Positions 29,966-44,640 of a DNA stretch of 64,000 bases are shown in pieces; within the stretch, counting starts at the first letter, position 1; every line of letters starts with the position of its first letter. The stretch covers positions 12,800,997 through 12,864,996 of the forward strand of contig JAKTNV010000007.1 in assembly GCA_022747635.1 (NCBI GenBank). The letters are read 5' to 3'. The stretch comes from Hetaerina americana. Lineage: Eukaryota; Arthropoda; Insecta; Odonata; Calopterygidae. Below the pieces are notes generated by a model, which saw only the letters and a list, made by a program, of their open reading frames with translations, was not told the DNA's origin and did not search any database. A program made the translations under genes and the position numbers.

Positions 29966-32900
29966 TCACCAAAGGTAAAACACCCGAGTGTTAAAAGTTA
30001 GGCATAAACTCGTGGACTGTGCTACAACGTGCACGACTACGAATACCTGTGGCATCGTATGAACGGTATTTCCTCATCTTGTTTCTTTAAAATCCCCTCA
30101 AATCTCGGAATGTGTGACTACGCTTCGGTAGCTGAAGCACTCGTCCCCCTCGATAATTGATGCATTGTGATGGAGTTTTTTTAAATAATTAATTTCACTG
30201 GCATCGCTTATTGCTCTTCACATCCCCCTATCAACCCGTCCTCGGGTTCCCTTCCGGATACCATCGCTGTTCTCAAACATCACTCGCGTTGCGGCGCAAA
30301 TGCGTGATATCGGCTTCCGTGGTACTGATAGCCAAGTCTCCGCCCCTGAGGTCATGCAGTCAGCAGCAGTAAATGCGTACGCTTCTTGCGGGCATATCTT
30401 TTTCTTCCTCCGTGGCCCTGTCGGTCATGAAGACGCAAAAGTGAAATTGGCCGTGAAGAGTTGGGATTGAACCAAATCGAGTCTCTTTAGCGTTGTGCAA
30501 TGGGTCTCCTCCGTTCGCCGCCACTTCTCCATCCCGGCTCGGTGTCAAGCTCAAGTCGTGTCCCCGTCCAAGCGACCCCTCGCCCACGTCGGAGGAACCT
30601 TCGCTCCCTCCTCAACTCGCCCCCGCCATCCCGGGAGGAACGGCCTTGCAGACCCTCCCGGGATGACCCTTTAATTCGCGCTCGTTTGGAGAAAGCCAAG
30701 CACTCCGTCCTGAGTGCGAAGATAGCGGTTAATGTCGTGATTGCGGATCACCCACGACACTCGTGTCGCGCATTTAATAAGCTCTGGCTGTATTATCAAA
30801 ACGTCGCTCACTGGCATTGGTTCTCCTCGTCAGTATAAACGTACCCCGCCGCGCGAGTGGTCGGACCGGATGTTCATGTCACCTTGCTGGTAAAAATTCA
30901 TGATGGCTTGTTGCAGTTGGCGACCACTGGGAGCGCAGCAATCTTCTCATCCTCAACTAATGGACCGGAATTGATTTATTTTATTCGCTGCTCCTATTCC
31001 CCAGAACGTGGCTGCTAACTTAAACATTGTGAGAATACCCTAAGTCCCGCACCGCTTTTGTCGGTAGAGTAGAAGCTCGAAGTCTTGCAAGTGATAAGTC
31101 GCAAGGCCTCGTTCTATACACGTATAATTTTTTAGGGCAGCAGAGTTGTAAACTACTGATTTATATTATGCATTTTTGTCCTCTTCCTTATGTATCCAAG
31201 ACTGTTGTCCGAAGTCCCTTGGAACACTAAACTTCGGCAGTGGATGTGTTGTTTGTTTGCATAATTTATGTCGGTGTCACACCTGCGTATACAAATCCAT
31301 GATAATGTTTTGGAACGTCTCTAAGTAATCATAGTTAATTTTTGTGCCTTGACAAATTATAAATCCTGGGGGATTGCCTTTTAAAGTCTTTCCATTTCGT
31401 GACGTTGTCTTCCGGCAGAATTTTTTTTCCAATCCTAATCTCGTATTGATTCCGTTAATCGTTAAATTTGACTTGAAATTGTACTTCAAATTCATCCAGT
31501 ACAATGTATTTCTTGAAATATATCTATGAGAAGCACACTTAAGTTATGTTTGCTGGGTCACATTTCGATTGTATGTAGATTTCCCCCAACAATTTTCAGT
31601 GTCCGTAAGTAAATATATTCCTAAATACCCTCTAAATGTATACTTGATAAAATATAACTCGGGGGTAGTGTTTTTAGTAATCCATATTTTGTAAAAAAAA
31701 TATCCTTGGAATCATATTTCCTTTTAAATCTCCGTTCAATACCGAGTTTTATTACCATGAATGCTCGTTTTAAACGAATTATAATCTATTTTCAATTTAT
31801 CTCAGCTTCAAAGGAGTTGGAATAATATCAAATGAACGCGCAAGGTCAAATTAAAATATTATAACCCTGTAAATTACCAGGCGCACGGTGTCTGCTCTCA
31901 ATTATTTCTAAATGCCAAGATGCAATCAGACTCTCAAATTACCTTGTTTACAATAAAAAAATCGGAAAGACAAACCGCATTCGATGAGTCACAATTACTG
32001 CCCCACCCACACAAGCCACCTTAATGGCGGTAGTTTAATTCCGTGCGCAGCCGCAGCCTTGTCTGTTCGCGCACCACGAATGAAACTGTTTGGCGGCTCT
32101 GGGATCATGGGCTGAACACTTCTCCAGAGGACTTTAGATGCAATTTCAGTCATTTCTTTCTCTTTTCACCTCCTCTCGAATTCTTTCCCCAAGTAGTTTC
32201 TTTTTTATCAATTAATATTTCTCTTTCTGCTTGTCAGAGCTTTTACTACAGAGAAAACAATACTCCTAACATGAATTTTCATTCGAAACGTGGAAAAGAT
32301 TCAGCATAGCGCTACACAATTTATTCGTAACTTTCTCTGATTAAACTAATAATATATCTTCAATTCCTTTACATCTATCTCGGGAATGATTAGGGAAATT
32401 AGTATTTAACGCTTGGCTAAAGTGACTTAATAAAATACATGGCGGGTGAGTTTTCATGCAAGGTAAATCATCAGACCTGAATTCTGTTATTCTCAAGCCC
32501 AATTTGTATTTATGTACCCACTAGATCCAGAAAAAGATATTTGAGATTAGAATCTTGAACGAATAGATTCGGTAATAGACGCGTTTTATTCCGCAGTCAA
32601 TATGTTTAGTTTCCGCTCAAATTACTAGATACATCAACCCATGCATTTTACATACGGCTTGCGCTCCCTCTAAATGGTAGATCGTACTTGTATGCTGACA
32701 GAGATGCAAAAAAATGTGAGCTGAATGAGAGTTCCATGAAGATTAGGGAGAAAAAGATTTCTTTCCAGATAGAAAACCTTCGAACCGGGACGGAATTTTG
32801 AAAGTCACGAAGTGTAGGACGTGCGTTGGTTCCAGTGAAGTGATGGATGCTCACACGGCGTAATCAGTGGTTGGAAAACTGACCTGGAAATGTTGCGTGA

Positions 32901-34917
32901 CAAACCTGACATACCTATAGCTAACTCACGATGAAGGTTATGTAAAGAGAGTTGATAATTTCTTCCATACAAGTATTATTTTCTCGTTAGCTCTGGTAAG
33001 TAATTATAATTGCATTGATAATTCAAATGAGAACCAACATGATCGCTGGCAAACCATGAAATCTTTTTTGCGTTTAACATCGGAGGAAAAACAAATGGTA
33101 CGTTTTTGTATTAATTAAATAAATAGGTCGGAAGCATTGTGAACATGGCACACTTTTTCACACAAACCCGTTAAATGGTTGGTAAGTTTAAAAAATGTGT
33201 GTTCTACTATAAATCCTCCAAGGAGTGATACACTTAATTTATTTCATGATTTTAAGATGATTATTATTTTAATGAAATAATGACAATACATAAGATTTCG
33301 ACTTAGGACTATCTTACGAGATTAATTTCAAAGGGAAGATATCGTGCTTAATTGATCACCAAAGGTCGCGTTGGGATCACGTCGGCACTGATCGAGAAAA
33401 CGCTTATACTTGTGTGTGATAGGTGAATAGCCTAGCTTTTGGACATAAATGGCGTCGTGAAAGGAACATTCCACTATTTCTAATATCGATACATTTTTAC
33501 GACAGCGACACCCATTTATTTATCTGGTTCATATAGACATAGATACGACTCAAGGACCTAATCGAACCTGCAGATTTTACGTTACTCTTATTAGCACGGG
33601 CAACAATCGCAGATTTGAAATCCATTTCTGCAGATTTTCGGCAGTTATCAGACGCGCAATGCGAAAAAAATTTCTCACTTCACACTATAGCTCTGAATTT
33701 TGGATAGTCAAATGCCGAGGCCAAAGCCTGAGCATATTGTTACGGAACAGTTCTGGCTTAATGTCCTTATCATAGGCCCATGGTATTTCTTGTAGCTCTA
33801 TGTTTACGTCATTTGGATTTGTTAGATGTGTGTGATAATTAAGAAACAAACATTCAATGGATGCATTTGAAAAGCTATAACATGAAAACCATGTCATTTA
33901 ACAATATATCCATTTCTATTTATTCAGGAAATTAACTCTTATTAGTTTCAAACATATTTTAAAAATTCACTCGTCAATGGCTTATTGGCAAGAAAATGAA
34001 AAATGTTTTTTTTTCTGAATGAAATCGTTATGAATTTTGAGGATAATGTTTTAAAATTTGCATCGGCATAATCAGAAACAATCTATAGATTCTAAAAATT
34101 CATCTCATTGAAGTCGAGATCAAGGGCCAGTAAAAATTATGACGGTTAGCAGTCCTGTACGAAAGAAATACGTCCTTGTAGTTTACTTTGGGGTACGTAA
34201 TGCCGTCAAGGGTAATTCAGCGACAAGATAGGTGTCGAGGTACCCAACATCCGACCGTTGGCTTCACGTCTGCTTCACGTGGGGACGTTGATTCTGGGAA
34301 CCATCCCTCTCCTCTCCCTGCTCCTGGGCCCGATGTTTTTCTTCATTCCTTTCCCCTTCCCTCCCCCCCTCCCTATTCGGTTGGAAATTTCATTTCCGCA
34401 AAAACGATTTGTTTGAGAAGGGAAATGAGATTGCTGCAGTGGGAGCGGCCCGAGGGGATTATGAGCCGCCTGGAAAATCAAGACGGCGGCGTAAAAAAAG
34501 GTTGGAAGAGGCTTTTTTACTGCACATACTTTGTATCATTTTAAATTTTTTTAAACTTAGTCAGGAATGTTTTCACTGTAGCAAGCAGTGGCATTTAATC
34601 GCCAGTTGCTGTAAATATACTGTTTTCAAAATGGAATTTAAAGTTTTAGGTTACCATGTACTCAATGTACTCGTGTTTTCAGAAGTAAAAAATATTTTCT
34701 GAGCAGAAAAGTTAAGGAATATGGAAACTTGTGCACCCTCAGTCAACTCCATAAGAACACCGAAATGTAGAATTGGAAGTGGTTCGATTTAGCTAATTTA
34801 ATTTTATAAAATAAATTATTTTTCGTTTACTTATGCATGTACAGGGCTCTCGCGTGCTTGAATGGAATTTGCTTCAGTGTTCCTTTTTGGCTTTAGTCAG
34901 TGCATTCAGAGAGTTCA
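29966..34917. other. Non-coding stretch
   Basis: A degenerate tRNA-like scrap (GGTAGCTGAAGCACTCG) occurs near 30127-30145. A moderately GC-rich patch at 30480-30700 gives overlapping Arg/Pro/Ser-rich frames on both strands without recognisable domains. The rest is AT-rich and featureless. Confidence 0.4.
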
Positions 34918-34992
34918 GAAGGCAAATTAGCGTTCTGGTATGGTGAGATGTATTCTGACCTCTGGATGTGGCTTCGATTCTCGAAGGCTATG
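34918..34992 (+). repeat. Possible tRNA-like SINE head
   Basis: TTAGCGTTCTGGTATGGTG (A-box-like) is followed by GGCTTCGATTCTCG (B-box-like) about 35 bases later. Degenerate; body not recognised. Confidence 0.3.
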
Positions 34993-36509
34993 GAGTTTTA
35001 GTTGGTAGTCTGATTGGGCATCGCGTGGAAGAAATTTAAAAATGGGTCTGTTGGACTCGAAACACTTTCAGTGAGAATATGAGAAGGATAGGCCTTGGCT
35101 AGACTGTCTCATCTCTCAACTTCGTCTCCAATTGACCTTCCAGTCGAATCTGGATTTGGCGCTAATGAAATTTGTAAAGTAATAGGTTTTCCCCGTACTA
35201 TTTAACTATCCCTTCTATGAACATTCATTAAAAAACCTGAACACTCGTTATTTGAGGTTCTTTAAATTTTCTTTTTTTCGTTTCTAATTAATCAACTGAG
35301 TTTCCTTCGCTGCTTCATTTAAATCTTTTCTCCACTCTGCATTCAGTATTTCGGGGATCTCTGCGTCGTTTCCGACTCCAAACTGTTTTCGTTCAAGGGG
35401 AAAGTTAATCACTGGCTGTTTTTCCTAGAAAAACGTTTTTCATGAAAACATTTTTTTTCTTCATTTTCGATTGATTTTAGGCGCATGTGTATAAAGATAT
35501 TTAAATTACCTGCTAAGTAAATCGCTACGGACTGTGGTGATTAATGACGTGACAAATATTGAGTGATGGCGTAATTTTTATGTCACCAAAATTTACTTTA
35601 ATTACGGGCAGAAAGAGTAAAAAGTACCAGTATTACACTAATTGCTTTCAGTGAGAGTTGGGGGTAACACATTGTCTGATATTTTTTTATTTTATTCCAT
35701 CCTTATACTGGTTTATCTAATTAAGTCATTACCGCCATTCTACGGCCATAACCTCTTGGCGTGTGGGGTTAATTGTCATTGATTTTATGTACCTAGTCAT
35801 TAGGAGAGTAAGCTATAGAGATGATTAACAAAGCCGTTAGCCGATGCGAATCCACCCACAAGGACATGGTAAGGCATGTTATTCGATAATAGAGTGATTT
35901 GACGTGGGCAGTGTTCCCAGTCTACTAACTCGGACCCATCGTTCGTTGAGTTCAACATTTTTCTCATAAATGAGCATATTTGTATGTGTAGTGATATAAT
36001 AATTTCAATAAAGAGATTCGAGGCAAATGAAATATTATTTGTGAAAAGAGAAGACTCGTTGTTGATGAAGTGGCTTACCTCATTCGTTTGCAAGGATAAT
36101 TATTTTAATAATCTCTGTAGAGACCGCAGTCCACCACATTTGAATTCATGCCTTAATGGGAGAGTGTAAGTCTGTCTTCGCCATTGCTAAGCAGTGGTAA
36201 CCGTGAGAAGATATGTGTGCTCTTGCGGCTGCAAAATATGGTTGAGGCATTGTTAAGAGTTTGACCGTGACTTTGGTTGATTATTACGATTTCTAGCGAA
36301 GGGAAAACATTTCCTTTGGTGCACGAAGTGCAGATGATGTAGTTAATGTGTCCTGATTTCCGTAAGAGAGGGGTTATTTTTCAGTGCAATGGTAGATCCT
36401 GGTGTAATTTAGTCATAACTATTTAATTTGAAAGCATCATCTTTAAGTATTGGCATATTGTGTTAACAGCACTCACAAGTAGGTATTTGAGCCGATGCGA
36501 TTAGTCAAG
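34993..36509. other. Non-coding stretch
   Basis: AT-rich. No convincing exon, repeat or RNA gene is seen. Confidence 0.45.
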
Positions 36510-36660
36510 CAGTCTTTTTGGCCTTTACATCGGATTTTTTTAACCTGAAAATAACGACAAAGAAAAGTTCAATCGCCCAAGCCCTGGATGTAGGAAAGCC
36601 CAACTCGGCTTGAATCGAACCCACGAAATTTGGCCTGGCAGGCGGAGCCAACTAACCCGA
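36510..36660 (-). repeat. tRNA-derived SINE, same family as 18140-18490
   Basis: Minus strand order: A-box region GGTTAGTTGGCTCCGCCTG, B box GGGTTCGATTC, then GGGCTTTCCTACATCCAGGG, CTTGGGCGATTGAAC, and TCCGATGTAAAGGCC. This gives the uninterrupted form of the SINE that is split at 18 kb. No terminal poly(A) was noted. Confidence 0.6.
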
Positions 36661-39600
36661 AAATTAAGATTTAATGTCCCTCCGGAACTTTGTTTACATG
36701 TTATTTTATAGGGGTTTAATTAAATTAAATGCTCACGGTGCGTTAGGTGTTAACCGCGGTGGGGTCATATTCGGGTCAAAAATAGTCTGGTGTATATTCG
36801 CCCCCTGCCACACTCCCTAGAGGTGGCTTGCAGGGTACTTAAATAAATAAAATAAGCAAAACCCTGGGAACACTTAAATATCCGTGTTGTTCTTTCTTCA
36901 AGTATATGGGACTCGGCGGGAGGAGCTGGCTGATGGATTTTATTGTTCAGCGGCAAAGAATACCATGGTTATACCTAATGACGCCAGCATTACGAATTAT
37001 GACACCATCTTACGAAAATGTGCATAGGAGGTGAAGGTTGTGACATTAACACCCGGCAATGCGATCTTAATGTTATTTTAATATGGCTACTTTATAGTGT
37101 GCCAAACGTAAGGTTTAACAATTACATCCCTCCACATTCATGCGTTAATTCTCTATCGTCAATGATGAAATTCAAGTCGCTGGCAATGAAGATTACTCAG
37201 CTTAATCATAAAATGTCAATATGATATTTGCGTTGACTGCCATAGCTGGATAATGACGGAGTGAGTTTTTTACAATATTCAGCGATAGTAGCTATGAACA
37301 CCGATGTTTTATTTATTTGCCACGCAAATCAAATTTATTAGTTCTCGTACGACCTTTTATTTTTATGTGATATAATAATATTTTTAATTTTTTTCATTCG
37401 ACACTTATTTCCTTCAATGACGCAGCGAAATGGCTTAGTTCTCTCTCTTATGTTTACCTGGCATCCTCACTTTAGTGATTAGACGCATTTTTGTTTGGCC
37501 GAATTTTATTATGTATTTTCTTCCCTTTATTTGAATATGATTTTGCAACCTTGTAGCCTTGGCCCCTTATGTTATTTATATGTCTCGTAATTGAGGTTAT
37601 TCGAAGGGAAATATATTTAGCACTGATAAATAAATTTATCTCAAAGTTATGTATTTATGCGATGCTAATATCTACGAAAATTTTGACCAGTTTAGGCAGA
37701 CGTATCTAACGTGATAGCTAATAAATTATTTAGCAGCATAAAAGAAAGAAAAAATTTTTATTTTAATTTTTAAGGCATAGTTAGTTCTTGTGTTACAAAT
37801 AAAATGTAGTGCAACGCAGAAATATTGGGTTCTTTAAATAAATACTTTAGAAACTAAAGAATCATATCCCACAAACCCCCCTCAAATAGATTTCGTAAAA
37901 CCATATAGCGGAAGGGATAACTCGTATTTTTTTGGAATATGTTCGCTTTACTTCCGTTAGCGTTGCCTAACCCATTATTTCGTCTCCTCACTCACGTCCT
38001 TGCCCACGTCAAAATTCCTGGACCTCCCACCGTTGAGCATTGTTCGCCATGGTCCGTTTGACCAAGGCTCTGAGCCTCCTACAATAGTAAATAAGTTGGC
38101 CAAAACAGGTTATCCCTTTGATGTAATCAGTCTTAGTATAGAAAAGCGTGATGGATCTGACCTGTCATGCTGCGGCACTTCAGCTACCACGTCTACTTTC
38201 GCCATGTTTGGCACTTTTTTGTTCCCTTACAAGATCACCGTAGACGCATTGTTGTGCAGTTTTAATGATTTCCTTGATATTATAATACCTTTCACCTGTA
38301 GGTTGCCATTCTTAAAATATCCGCTTCTATCGATATAGAAATCAAGGGCGTTGAAATGGGACTCCTTATTTTAAATGAGTTGATTGGGCGGAGGATAGGA
38401 GAGAACCCATCAAGGAAGGAGGTTGTATCAGCCGGCCTTCTCAGCCGAAGCAATCGGCGGTGTTGCACCACCTCACTGTAGATTACCTATCGCCTGTGGT
38501 TGAATTATTGATTTGAGACGTAGTAGTGGCGGTAGCCTATCGTACCTATTCGAATAAATGAATTATTGTAAAATGATAAATGATGTTAGACATGGCGAAA
38601 TCGCCGCCCTTGTTGTGTAACTTCCATTTCCTCTCTCCGGAGGCCATACTCGAGGTAATTGCAACGACAGCAGCCACGGAGTTCATTTGGTCTAGGTCGG
38701 TTCCGTTGACGCACGTCCTTTCTCTGATGATAGCCTTTTCTTTGAGCGGTTGGTCATTTTGTTCTTCTCTTGAAGCCGTGAACAATTTATTGAAGCCATT
38801 TGTGTTGTTTCCGTCATATCTCACCGTATGTTTTTCTCACCGAAGAAAATTCATTCGCCTTTGAAGTGCTTGGCTGTGCTGTTTCCTTTCCATCATTATG
38901 GAATGCAGCAGTTTTATTACCTTCTTCGTTAGAGAATAGTAATTTGTGCCTTCAAACTCACTTGCGGTAATCGAGTTGGTGAATTTAATGTGCAGGCGTT
39001 GGTTAATGCTGTGCTCAATAATTTTTGCGTAAATTCTATCCTAGATTTACTTGCTTCCAACTCTCCTGAATTGATTTATAATGAACGAGTAGCGTCGTAA
39101 AATGTGTAATTGATTGTTGTTTGCCGTGTTTTCAATCGTGCCTTTTCTTCTGCTGCGACATACTCGGTGGAAATCTCAATCACAAATCGCAAAAATCGTG
39201 TCTTCACAGCATGATATAATTGAAATATTCTCTGGCCGACCTTCCCTTTCATTCTTATGACTGACTCTCTTACGGCCGTGTGACATCCGCGCGTTGAAGT
39301 CACCGAAATCAATAAGGAGAGATTCCGTCGTTGGGATAATTGCAATATTGGCCCGTATCGAGATTATAAGCATTGGCAGGAAATTTAGGACCATAATTCT
39401 TCTCGTTGTCGTTGCGGTACCGTATAATAGTTTTATTGATGTTTGTGTCAGCAGGTAAAGAAACGCAAATACGCATGCTTAAAATTAATTAGCAAAATTC
39501 AGGTTTCATGGATGTGAAGTAATCAAATATGAGATACTGCATATCTCCATGGACACGTTTTAGAGACTATCATATTTATTTGGGTGCATCATTTATTTTT

Positions 39601-41115
39601 TCTTGCTCGCCTTAGTGTGTAGAGACGACTCCTATCTAGTTTGATTAGGTTAGTGATTCAGTAAACTCACCCATAGACCGCACGTGCTTCCATTTGAGGT
39701 AGAATTTCTTCGTTCTGCCATTGTCTCGCAGCGCAGCGATAGACATGATAAAAATGATTCTGGAAGTTCGCCAATGAATAACGCAGTTATATGTCTCCGC
39801 TGACAGTGTCTCAGACAAGTCCGGGGATATATTTGTACCAAAGCCGTCAGTGCATCAACACGCGCGCCATTGTTGACAGTTTGGTGCAAGGCTTTTCCTA
39901 ACGGGTTTTATTTCATTCCGTTTTCTACTCCCCAGCTCCCTCCTTCCCGCCATCCCACACCCTTCACCATTTGACCAGATTAATATTGTTCGCGAGGGGT
40001 TTGAAGAGAGAGGCCTCGTTTGCGGTGGGCGATTGTGGGCAGTCAGGGGGAACAATCCGTCCTCCCCTCCAGTCCCCCCACTCGAGTCCCCCCCGCCCCA
40101 CTACCCACCCACCTCCTCCAGCCATCCTTTCTACTCATTTCCACCTCTCGCTCAGCCTCCATTGTGCCTGGGCCCCGTGGCCTTAAGATCTCCGCCTGAA
40201 TCCTTAAAAAGCACAGCGTAGCTCATTTGAAAGTGGCGGCTGGCCTGGATAAGTAGGAAAGGACACGGGGAAAATAGGGCCACGGGTGCTTACCCCCTTT
40301 CCTCGGGACTCTTAAAGGATTGATTCGGACGTGTGAAGTGGGATGTCTAGAAGTGAGCCATTTCGGGGTCGTAATGTTTCCATTCGAACAAATGACGTCC
40401 ACGGAAAATTCGTGAAATTTTCCGGGACGCGTGAAGTTATCGTTTTGAGCAACGTTTAGCCTTAGAGTAATGGATCAGATGAACCATTACTGTAACCATT
40501 TTCAACCAATCCTGTTGGGTTTTCTGTGTTAAGTGTAAAACATAACGCGGCAAATCGACGGCCAGTTCAGATTTATGAATAGGATGCTCGCGTACAACGC
40601 ACCGTCCTGTTCTAGTCTTTCGGTAGGAGAGTGGGATGAAAAGGATAGTGGAGCCGTTTGCGTCTTTTTATAATCACATGTTAATAAGGTATTCGGAGTC
40701 CCCGCATGCTGGCGGGCGAGAGGGTTGCGAGCGCGGTCATCCCGGCGTTGTGGCCAAACGCGTCGGTAGTTTTAAGGTGGTGATTGAGTCTTTTAAGAAG
40801 GGGGGCTACTCGTTCCATGCATCTCTTTGGTCTTCTCCTTAATCTCCCATCGTGGTCCCCCATTTCTTCTCCTCCTACTCCTCATCCTACTCTTTCTCTA
40901 CAACATCCTTCGCTTTAGTCTCTCTCGCCTCGCCGTAATGACGCAAGAAGCACGCTAATGCCCTCCCAACCCCTCGCCCTCCCGGCCCACTCCACCGCCG
41001 CCACCTCCTCCTCCTCCTCGTGGCATGCTGTCAGAATGTAATTGATGATGTCTTGATTGCACCCTCCCTCTCACTTCCTCTCTCCCTCCACCCCTCGTTC
41101 TCGTCCCTCCCTATC

Positions 41116-41118
<3 letters not shown>
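36661..41118. other. Non-coding stretch
   Basis: Mostly AT-rich. Minus-strand frames near 39076-39394 contain IDFGDFNAR, which recalls the GDFNA motif of LINE endonucleases, but nothing around it supports that. At 40040-41090 the plus strand becomes C/T-rich with overlapping Pro/Ser/Leu-rich frames, read as compositional. Confidence 0.4.

Positions 41119-41157
<39 letters not shown>
41119..41157. repeat. (TC)n microsatellite
   Basis: A pure CT run of about 38 bases inside a longer pyrimidine-rich stretch. Confidence 0.85.
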
Positions 41158-41158
<1 letters not shown>

Positions 41159-41309
41159 TTCCCCTCCCTCCTATCCATCACCCATCTCCCTCCTCCTCTC
41201 TCATTTCTTCTCCGTATCTCTCAACTCTCTTCCCTTCTCTTTCCCTACACACACACCTTAACAGTTACATATGTGATCACATAAATACCTGCCTGCTGGT
41301 GTGTCTATT

Positions 41310-41391
41310 TGTATATATATGCATATGTATCTATAAGTATGCATGTGTTTCTATTTGTGTGTGTTTATGTATGTGTGTGTAGATATGTGTG

Positions 41392-41450
<59 letters not shown>

Positions 41451-41470
41451 GCACACACACCCATATCATA
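41310..41470. repeat. Compound (TG)/(TA)/(CA) microsatellite
   Basis: Interrupted TG and TA units lead into a pure TA run at 41395-41448 and a short CACACA end. Flanks hold degenerate GTAT repeats. Confidence 0.85.
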
Positions 41471-44400
41471 TACATGTATACGCAAGCGTATTGTGTTCCA
41501 TTAATGGTTTTTCTGCTCTTGTGTTCTCACGGCACATCGCGGCGTCCGATCTTAGAGCAAGCTCGCCCGCGTTCCTGTTGGCCGCCTACGAATGTCGCAG
41601 TCGAATCAGAGGTCGACTGACTGTTGTGGTTTCCGTCCCTCTTTGTAATTTTATGAGGGGTGTTCCTCCGCCAAGTGCCTCTCTTTACCATATTTTTTCA
41701 GTGTGCTTAGGCAGTCGTCCGTACTGTAGGTAGATGATTTTTTAAATTTATTGCCTAACGGAATCTGATTAAATTTGAAGAAAATATTCATATTTAAATT
41801 TGCCATCAGTGCTTTTCTTTAATTTATTCAAAAAGAAGAACGCCGTTGATTATTTTAAAAATTACTTATATTCAAGGTATGCCCATGCTTCCATTTTCAC
41901 GGCCTATTTATGTGTGTGATATCACTAATTATAATAGTACCGGGCCATACTTGGGCTGGCAAAATACATTGCACAATAGTGGATGAATCATGTAATAGTA
42001 CTGGTAATATATTTTAGTATTGGCAGTGTTACCATCCCGAAAGTTAACTCCAATACCAATAAAATTTTACTGTCAATAGATGAATATGTTTATACGAGTA
42101 TTTACAAGAATTAATTCAAGCCGAGAGATTTGATCCAGCCAGTTCATAATATGATCTATCCATGCCTGTTTCCCAGAGGTCTCATGAATATCATAATCGT
42201 TATGCATCCCTCTTCAGGGAAATAACGGGAGCATAAGGTCCTCAAGTTTGGGATCGGCCTTTTTGTGTCATGGATAGGAAGGAGGACTCTAGCACTTGGC
42301 CAATGGCGTCGACCGGGTTTCTGGACCAAACGCGTTCTGTAGTGGCCGAGGGCTTCTCCCGGCTACGGCACTGCTAAAAAAATGGGCTCCTTTATGTTTG
42401 CGGTCAGATTGGTATTTACGGTAATTCTTCCCGGCGACGGCTGATGCTTTCACTCTGAGTAGTTATCGAATTTGGCACCGTCACGGCCCTCTCGCTTTTT
42501 CTGGCGAAAGGAGTCATTTTAATGGATTTTGGTATGCGAGCGGTATTCGGGTGTCATGTGCTCCGCTTACTTCGGTCACTTCGCTTGCATAAATTTTCGT
42601 AAGACGGAAGGATTACACGGCTCGTCTCGTCTTAATCCGGGGTTTGAACCTGTGAGATTACGCCTTAAATACGCAGAACAAATAAATGAACGAAGAGGTT
42701 AGCGAAATCATAGAAATGCAGTATATTTCGTTCTTTTGGATTTTTGAAAAGTAATTTCGCTTGTCTGGTGTATCTGAGAGTGATAATTCAGGGATGTATT
42801 TTTTGCCATACTCAGTGGCAGTCATATTTTTTCTCGGTACCTATTCATTACATGTACCACCTGTTAATCGCAGGTGATCTTTCATTCCACGATTGACAAA
42901 CACTTAACGAGTGAGCCATTGTCAAGGTTTTTCAAATGTTAATTCGTATCTATAAGAAATTCGCTAATTATACTTTCTTCCAGTAGTTGTCTAGTGGACG
43001 TTAATAAGCATTTTTTTGGCATTTTCGGAAAGGTTTTGGATATGCCGCGTAATAGAAGAATTGTTTTGGTAATGAGTTTTGGCGTTTATTGTATATGGCA
43101 TTTGGTAAATACTTAAACCATTACTTCTATTCTGTCAATTCGGCGTAGTTTTCTACAAGTAATCATCCCTGAGGACGGAGGTCGTCCGTGTGCTTGGTGT
43201 TCTCCTGCTGTGCATCCACGGACATTACCTCTTTCCCCTGCTTCATAACTCTGAAAGCCGCTGCGTTTCTTACACACTACCATAATAGTTTACCTTTCCA
43301 CTTTCATATAGATATCCTTGGGTTTTTTTCACTCTCCCATCCCCCCTTCCTACGGATCCCAACCCAAATCTCAGTCCCCTTGAGCTATCCATCTCAGGAA
43401 CTCATTTCATTCTCGCGCGTCAATGTTGCAATTTTCACTTTGACGGCCACTTCTATCGCGTTTCTAACCCGCGGCGTATTGACAGGGGAAACGGCTGGCG
43501 CGCATTATAACACCAAGATAATATAAGAAAGTAACCTCTAAAGAATTTAAGCGTGCGTTTTTTTTTGTTCAAGCGATTATGAATCTTAATTTCTCCTTCT
43601 TATATCCAAGGAATGTACATCTGTACGAAGAAGTACGTTTCTCTTGTGGCCGTAAGGAAGCAGCGAAAAGAAATTGCTTTCTCGTGTCGAAATCACCCGC
43701 GTGCATGTGAAAATAAAATATTAGGAAGGCTGCCGTGCGATTGTAACCGCCGAATACACCGGGAAGTGGGTGGGCTCAAAGTCTGAAAGACTTGTCGACC
43801 GATAAAAGGCCTTGAAGTCGGAATAATGACTCCGAAATGAAATCAAAGGACTGCGTTGAAGATTCGAGCGTTTAAGTCTCTGCACTAAGTCTCTCTCGCG
43901 TTCCTCATTCGCATCCGGCCGCTTTTTAGCTGTCAAAAATGTTTTAATCGGCTTTACCGCATATAGGATAGCCGAGGAAGGAGGAGTGTTCTGCAATCTC
44001 TAAATAGTACCTTAATCCGATAACGATTCACATTTAATCCAAATTAAGGCCCTGTCTTCCGTCGGGAAGGGAACGGTCCCTTTCATCCATTGAAAATGGG
44101 GACGGTTAGTCGTACTTGGAGCGTTTAAACGGATTCGGATGAGCATTTCCCTTCCCACCCGAGAAAAAGAAATAAAGCGCGAGGCAGCCTTTTAAAGCGC
44201 CAATCCATGGCGTCCGCCTTCCTCGGAACTCTCTCGGCACACCTCCTCAAGCGACAAAAGGGGACACCCACACTCCCTCCATCGAAGGGGATTGTATTTT
44301 GCGTATCCAGAGGGAGTGGGAGGGAGAGAGCTTTCCTTGAGAATGGGTTGGCCTCTTCGCACCTTTCCTTCCCCACCCCAACTAAACACGAGAGGGGGAG

Positions 44401-44640
44401 ACATATGGTGGGGGGAGTTGGGAGAGATACAGAGAGAGAGAGCCATTCTCACCGAGGAGTCCTTTCGAATCAAAAGGAGACATTGCTCAACCATGGACCT
44501 CTCTCGCTCACCTCTCTCCCATGTCTCCCTACGACCCACTCGCTTCCTCCCGTGAATGAGTATGTGAGATTGGTGCAAGCGGGACACCTATCGAGGACTA
44601 ACTTCACCTTTTAAAGACCCTTTATCAATCAAACTCAAGC
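41471..44640. other. Non-coding stretch
   Basis: AT-rich DNA with no recognised gene. Frames in 44100-44620 on both strands overlap each other and lie in purine/pyrimidine-biased sequence. Confidence 0.4.

Noticed and set aside
30115..30165. tRNA-like scrap GGTAGCTGAAGCACTCG
   Set aside because: A short partial A-box and D-arm resemblance without a B box; too weak to call.
39076..39394. Possible LINE endonuclease remnant (IDFGDFNAR)
   Set aside because: Only one short motif agrees and the surrounding residues do not fit an AP endonuclease, so chance cannot be excluded.
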